Positions 61,421 through 64,000 of a stretch of 64,000 nt of DNA are shown in pieces (position 1 is the stretch's first letter; each line of letters begins with the position of its first letter). The position numbers and the translations under genes were made by a program. The notes beneath the pieces are model-generated. The model saw only the letters and a program-made list of their open reading frames with translations, did not search any database and was not told the origin of the DNA. Source of the DNA: Pseudomonadota bacterium (GTDB lineage Bacteria; Bdellovibrionota; UBA1018; CAIMNF01); contig JAIXOQ010000005.1 in assembly GCA_027486675.1 (NCBI GenBank), positions 434,001-498,000 of the forward strand, written 5' to 3'.

Positions 61421-61434
61421 TTGGGGGAGTTTCA

Positions 61435-62031
61435 ATGGAAGATCGCGGTTGGATACACGAATTGGCCAGAGCAGAAGTCAATCCGGAGATTGATAGTATC
61501 GCCCACCTCGGGGCAACCGGTCCGCAACAATGGATCGAAGAGAGCAGCGTCGACTTCTTGACTCATCTTCGGGGTCAGGTGCAGGAATATGTTCGTGCCT
61601 TCAATGGATTTTCTGAAAACTCAAATCGTTATCCGGACATCAAAATCTTCAATCTTGCCCAAGGTGCGGCGGATTTTATGCTCTATCGCAGCGGCGTAAA
61701 GCTGGTCTTTACCAATAGCGCGCACGGCATCATTCAGATCGCGTTTCAAAAACATCAGGCACAGGCCACTGTCTACACCCAGGGTTCTGCAAATTCGGTG
61801 GTAGACCAATCCGGCTTGCCTGGGGCGGAAGAGCTGATCGCACAAGTAGGTGCATTCGGGAAGATTCTATGGACCTACCGCGGGGAGAAAGTGAAACCCG
61901 ATGAAGTCGCCCAGTACTTCTTTTCGCAGTTTGCGCGTGTCACCCGCGAAACTAAGAAATTAAAGCCGAATCAACAGCAACTCCTTCAACAAATCAGAAG
62001 TTTGCTCCAGGATCAGGGGCTAGAACTGTAG
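61435..62031 (+). CDS. Conserved hypothetical cytoplasmic protein
   Basis: The 198-residue protein starts at an ATG with GGGGGAG six bases upstream, only about 15 nt after the 6S RNA end. It has no signal peptide or membrane segment. Part of it looks alpha/beta (YPDIKIFNLAQGAADFMLYRSGVKLVFT), and the C-terminus is a Lys/Gln-rich helix. No family was recognised. In E. coli the gene after 6S RNA encodes a folate enzyme (YgfA); this one is unrelated. Readthrough of the 6S terminator may drive its expression. Confidence 0.7.
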   Translation: MEDRGWIHELARAEVNPEIDSIAHLGATGPQQWIEESSVDFLTHLRGQVQEYVRAFNGFSENSNRYPDIKIFNLAQGAADFMLYRSGVKLVFTNSAHGIIQIAFQKHQAQATVYTQGSANSVVDQSGLPGAEELIAQVGAFGKILWTYRGEKVKPDEVAQYFFSQFARVTRETKKLKPNQQQLLQQIRSLLQDQGLEL

Positions 62032-62039
62032 GGGCGCGC

Positions 62040-62804
62040 GTGGGCGTTCCAATTCTCGTTTTTTCTCTGTTTCTATCGACATCTCCGTCCCTTGCCGGGA
62101 CGTTCCCTGCCCGTTCCGCCGCCGTTCAAAAGTTGATTCACTTTTCAAATAAAGGGAACCTGAACCAAGCCCGGGGCAGCTTTGCTCAGAAAGTGAGCGT
62201 CGTCGAGTTCAACTGCATCAAAAAGGGTGACGCCACATCCGTATCGACACGGAAAAAAGTATTCTGGCGGGAAGAGGTCCCAGATCAGATCATTCGGCGC
62301 ATCGTTCAAAAAATAGCCGATCGGGGTCTAGAAACCACAGGCGCTCCGATCTCATTTGGAGTTCCAGGCGATCAAGAAACCGACACCTGCCCGGAGAGAT
62401 TTCAGATTATTGTCAGCACGCAGAGTGATCTGATTGAGGAGCTTCGGATCGAAGGGCAGGCCAAGGACGTGACTATGCCCGAGTCCGAAAAGCTCAGTTC
62501 TTTGGCACCAAAATCAAAACCTAAGATCGCAGTTAAAGTAGGGGCCACCATTCCTGGATGTATCGTTCGCGGTGATCCAAGGCTTTGGAAGCTTGAGTAT
62601 TGTGCCATTCGCCTTGGAACAGATGACTTCCTAGAGGCGGAACAGTCTAAGTGTTTTCGAAAAACAAAGGTGAATACCTGTGCGGATCTAAAAGAGATCA
62701 AGGCTTATTGGTGTGCGCACCGAAAGTCAGGGCGCAGTAGTTCCGGATCAACTGCTCGATGTATCAAGAATGCGGCGATCCTGCCGAATTTTGGTGGACA
62801 CTAG
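62040..62804 (+). CDS. Secreted protein of unknown function
   Basis: The GTG start at 62040, 9 nt after the preceding stop, gives a signal peptide (VPILVFSLFLSTSPSLAG). The mature protein of about 235 residues has a cluster of Cys in the second half (PGCIVRG, LEYCAIRL, SKCFRKTKVNTCADLKE, YWCAHRK, ARCIKN), consistent with several disulphides and export to the periplasm or beyond. No family was recognised. Its end overlaps the convergent SDR-like gene by 4 nt. Confidence 0.65.
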   Translation: MGVPILVFSLFLSTSPSLAGTFPARSAAVQKLIHFSNKGNLNQARGSFAQKVSVVEFNCIKKGDATSVSTRKKVFWREEVPDQIIRRIVQKIADRGLETTGAPISFGVPGDQETDTCPERFQIIVSTQSDLIEELRIEGQAKDVTMPESEKLSSLAPKSKPKIAVKVGATIPGCIVRGDPRLWKLEYCAIRLGTDDFLEAEQSKCFRKTKVNTCADLKEIKAYWCAHRKSGRSSSGSTARCIKNAAILPNFGGH

Positions 62805-63670
62805 CTGCAGAGGAGTTCGATCGATTCTTCGATACTTACAGGTGCTAGTTTGAGCGCCTTGAGTGTGCGGGTGGTATTGAGACTAAAGTCGTCTTTCACC
62901 CCATGGGTTTCGCCTCCTTGAATGAGGCCCTGTTTAAATCCAAAACGCGTGGCGATTTCTACCCCCAAGTCGTATTCCGACAGACGGGTTCCACCCCCAA
63001 CATGCAGAACTGTGTTCTTGATGTCGGTCTCAAGGACTTTGCGTACAATAGCCACCAGCCGAGAAATATGGACCGGACTATGCACCATGCGACGCGACAG
63101 TCCAATGGTCTGTTCCATCGACAAAGCGCGACGCAGCCTATCCCACCAAGATGGGTGGTGCACCGTTCCTCTTCCAAGCAGCGGCGCTGAGCGGATGATC
63201 ACATGATTGAGTGATTTTCCGCGAATGTAGTTCTCAGCGGAAAGTTTTGCTTTCCCCAAGGTTAAAAAAGGAATCGTAGTGTCATCTTCATGAAAGTTCC
63301 CTGTCCTTCCAGAGAATACAAGGTCACTGGAAATATAGATGAACTTCGGCTTGAAGACTTCGGTTGCAGTGAGGATATTCCCGGGCGCACCCGCATGGAT
63401 GGCTTGGGTTAATTTTTCCTCTTTTTCTGCCTCGAACCAGTCGTGCGTTCCCGCGCAGAAGATCACAAAATTCGGATGAGTCATGATCGCGAATCGCTTC
63501 GCACCGTCCTTGTCATTCATGTTCATAGGAACATAAGTGACGCCAGGGATCGGTGTGTAATGCGCATGAAATGTCGAGAACACCTTATAGTCGTTCGCGA
63601 AACTTCTTGCGATCGTAGAGCCAACGAATCCGTTACCCCCTACAATCAGAATGCTCGGCTGGGTCTTCAC
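62801..63670 (-). CDS. SDR-family NAD(P)-binding protein, RmlD-like
   Basis: The 289-residue protein has the extended-SDR Rossmann motif VGGNGFVGS near residue 12, IYISSDLVFSGRTGNFHED (compare YVSTDYVF-G in RmlD), and RSAPLLGRG. Where RmlD has the catalytic YxxxK (PLN-YGRTK), this protein reads PFLTLGKAK, so the Tyr is Leu while the Lys is kept; dehydrogenase activity is doubtful. It may act in sugar-nucleotide or surface-glycan pathways by analogy only. It stands between a secreted protein and flagellin, so a link to flagellin glycosylation is possible but unproven. Confidence 0.78.
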   Translation of the reverse strand: MKTQPSILIVGGNGFVGSTIARSFANDYKVFSTFHAHYTPIPGVTYVPMNMNDKDGAKRFAIMTHPNFVIFCAGTHDWFEAEKEEKLTQAIHAGAPGNILTATEVFKPKFIYISSDLVFSGRTGNFHEDDTTIPFLTLGKAKLSAENYIRGKSLNHVIIRSAPLLGRGTVHHPSWWDRLRRALSMEQTIGLSRRMVHSPVHISRLVAIVRKVLETDIKNTVLHVGGGTRLSEYDLGVEIATRFGFKQGLIQGGETHGVKDDFSLNTTRTLKALKLAPVSIEESIELLCS

Positions 63671-63682
63671 CCCTTAAGCTTA

Positions 63683-63740
63683 ACTCATTTTAGCGCGGGG
63701 GGCCCCCTGTCCTTGGGTTAACCCCGCGCCCCATGAGTTC
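63683..63740. terminator. Long G/C-rich hairpin between flagellin and the SDR-like gene
   Basis: AACTCAT (63683-63689) pairs with ATGAGTT (63734-63740), and GCGCGGGG (63694-63701) pairs with CCCCGCGC (63723-63730); the loop contains the palindrome GGGTTAACCC (63716-63725). It lies 11 bases after the flagellin stop on the minus strand. There is no long T-run, so it may work as a strong 3'-end structure. Confidence 0.6.
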
Positions 63741-63750
63741 GTATAAAATT

Positions 63751-64000
63751 TTAGCTTAAGAGTTTAAGTGAGGCCTGCGCACTTTGATTCGCTTGCGAAA
63801 GAACCGAGATCCCGGCCTGCATCAGAATGTTATTCTTCGTCAGGTCAGAAACTTCCACCGCGAGATCTGCATCTCTGATTCGGCTGTTTGCTGCACTGAG
63901 GTTTTCATCCTGTACAGAGATCGAGTTGATCGTCGATTGAAGCCGGTTCTGCATCGCACCTAAGTCTGCTCGGATGCTGTTTACACGCATCAGGGCGTCA
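63751..64000 (-). CDS. Flagellin, C-terminal part (5' end outside window)
   Basis: Flagellin is the filament subunit. The visible 80 or so residues match the conserved C-terminal D0/D1 region: RADLGAMQNRLQSTINSISVQDENLSAANSRIRDADLAVEVSDLTKNNILMQAGISVLSQANQSAQASLKLL, shown here only as its pattern of heptad-like helices. NRLQS, RIRDAD and the QANQ block are hallmarks. The frame continues past the right edge. Bdellovibrios carry several flagellins, so which paralogue this is cannot be told. The filament would be sheathed in that lineage. Confidence 0.93.
   Translation of the reverse strand, partial: DALMRVNSIRADLGAMQNRLQSTINSISVQDENLSAANSRIRDADLAVEVSDLTKNNILMQAGISVLSQANQSAQASLKLLS

Noticed and set aside
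61250-61561. 103-codon plus-strand frame across the 6S RNA region
   Set aside because: It covers the folded RNA and overlaps the better supported gene at 61435 in another frame.

Overview
The window is a gene-dense, roughly 50% GC stretch of a Gram-negative bacterial chromosome. Gene content points to a Bdellovibrio-like member of the Bdellovibrionota. Lipid A and envelope genes (lpxC, an LptF/LptG permease, lgt, lspA, several outer-membrane barrels) show a diderm cell. An MglA-type polarity GTPase, an HNH protein of the kind abundant in bdellovibrios and a flagellin fit this lineage. The taxonomic call is inference from family resemblance, not from a search. No rRNA, tRNA, CRISPR array, insertion sequence or prophage was seen. 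One structural RNA, 6S RNA, was recognised from sequence and folding at about 61242-61420.

Layout. 1-6600: tail of ruvC, two tandem paralogous secreted proteins, a lipoprotein and two secreted proteins of unknown role. 6600-12200: ruvA-ruvB, lpxC behind a near-perfect sigma-54 promoter motif, a zinc alcohol dehydrogenase and an outer-membrane protein. 12190-16880 (minus): rho-prfA-prmC-murA. 17030-21400 (plus): mltG-dnaX-recR-mglA-traR/dksA, the last four translationally coupled by 4-nt overlaps. 21500-22270: a hibernation factor and a second DksA-like gene facing it. 22510-28050: a degenerate nucleotidyltransferase, lspA-lgt, and a BtuFC-like importer whose ATPase lies on the opposite strand beyond a perfectly periodic repeat lipoprotein. 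28300-34370: a frameshifted HNH gene, an outer-membrane protein, and galU-hypothetical-priA-TPR/CFI-box. 34360-39930: lepB divergent from lptF-def-fmt-rpe-hutH. 39920-46040: a minus-strand block (secreted protein, corA, antiporter, M48 lipoprotein, birA, nadC) with rph divergent. 46050-52520: a DUF4143 ATPase behind a large double palindrome, then a DUF1302/MMPL-LolA export operon with a divergent TetR regulator. 52550-57780: a giant secreted protein broken by one in-frame TAA, ending in a kinase-like domain. 57800-64000: an orphan MNT-type nucleotidyltransferase, a DUF2079 membrane protein, a receiver/proline-rich protein, 6S RNA, two hypotheticals, an SDR-like protein and the C-terminus of a flagellin.

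Most genes are housekeeping: Holliday-junction processing, DNA replication and repair, lipid A and peptidoglycan synthesis, translation termination and N-terminal maturation. The accessory interest lies in the broken giant protein with a kinase-like tail, the double-palindrome element next to the ATPase, repeated tandem dyads at convergent gene junctions, two candidate sigma-54 promoters in front of non-flagellar genes, and a transporter/LolA fusion with an internal ribosome binding site. All functional calls come from reading motifs by eye; no database search was possible.
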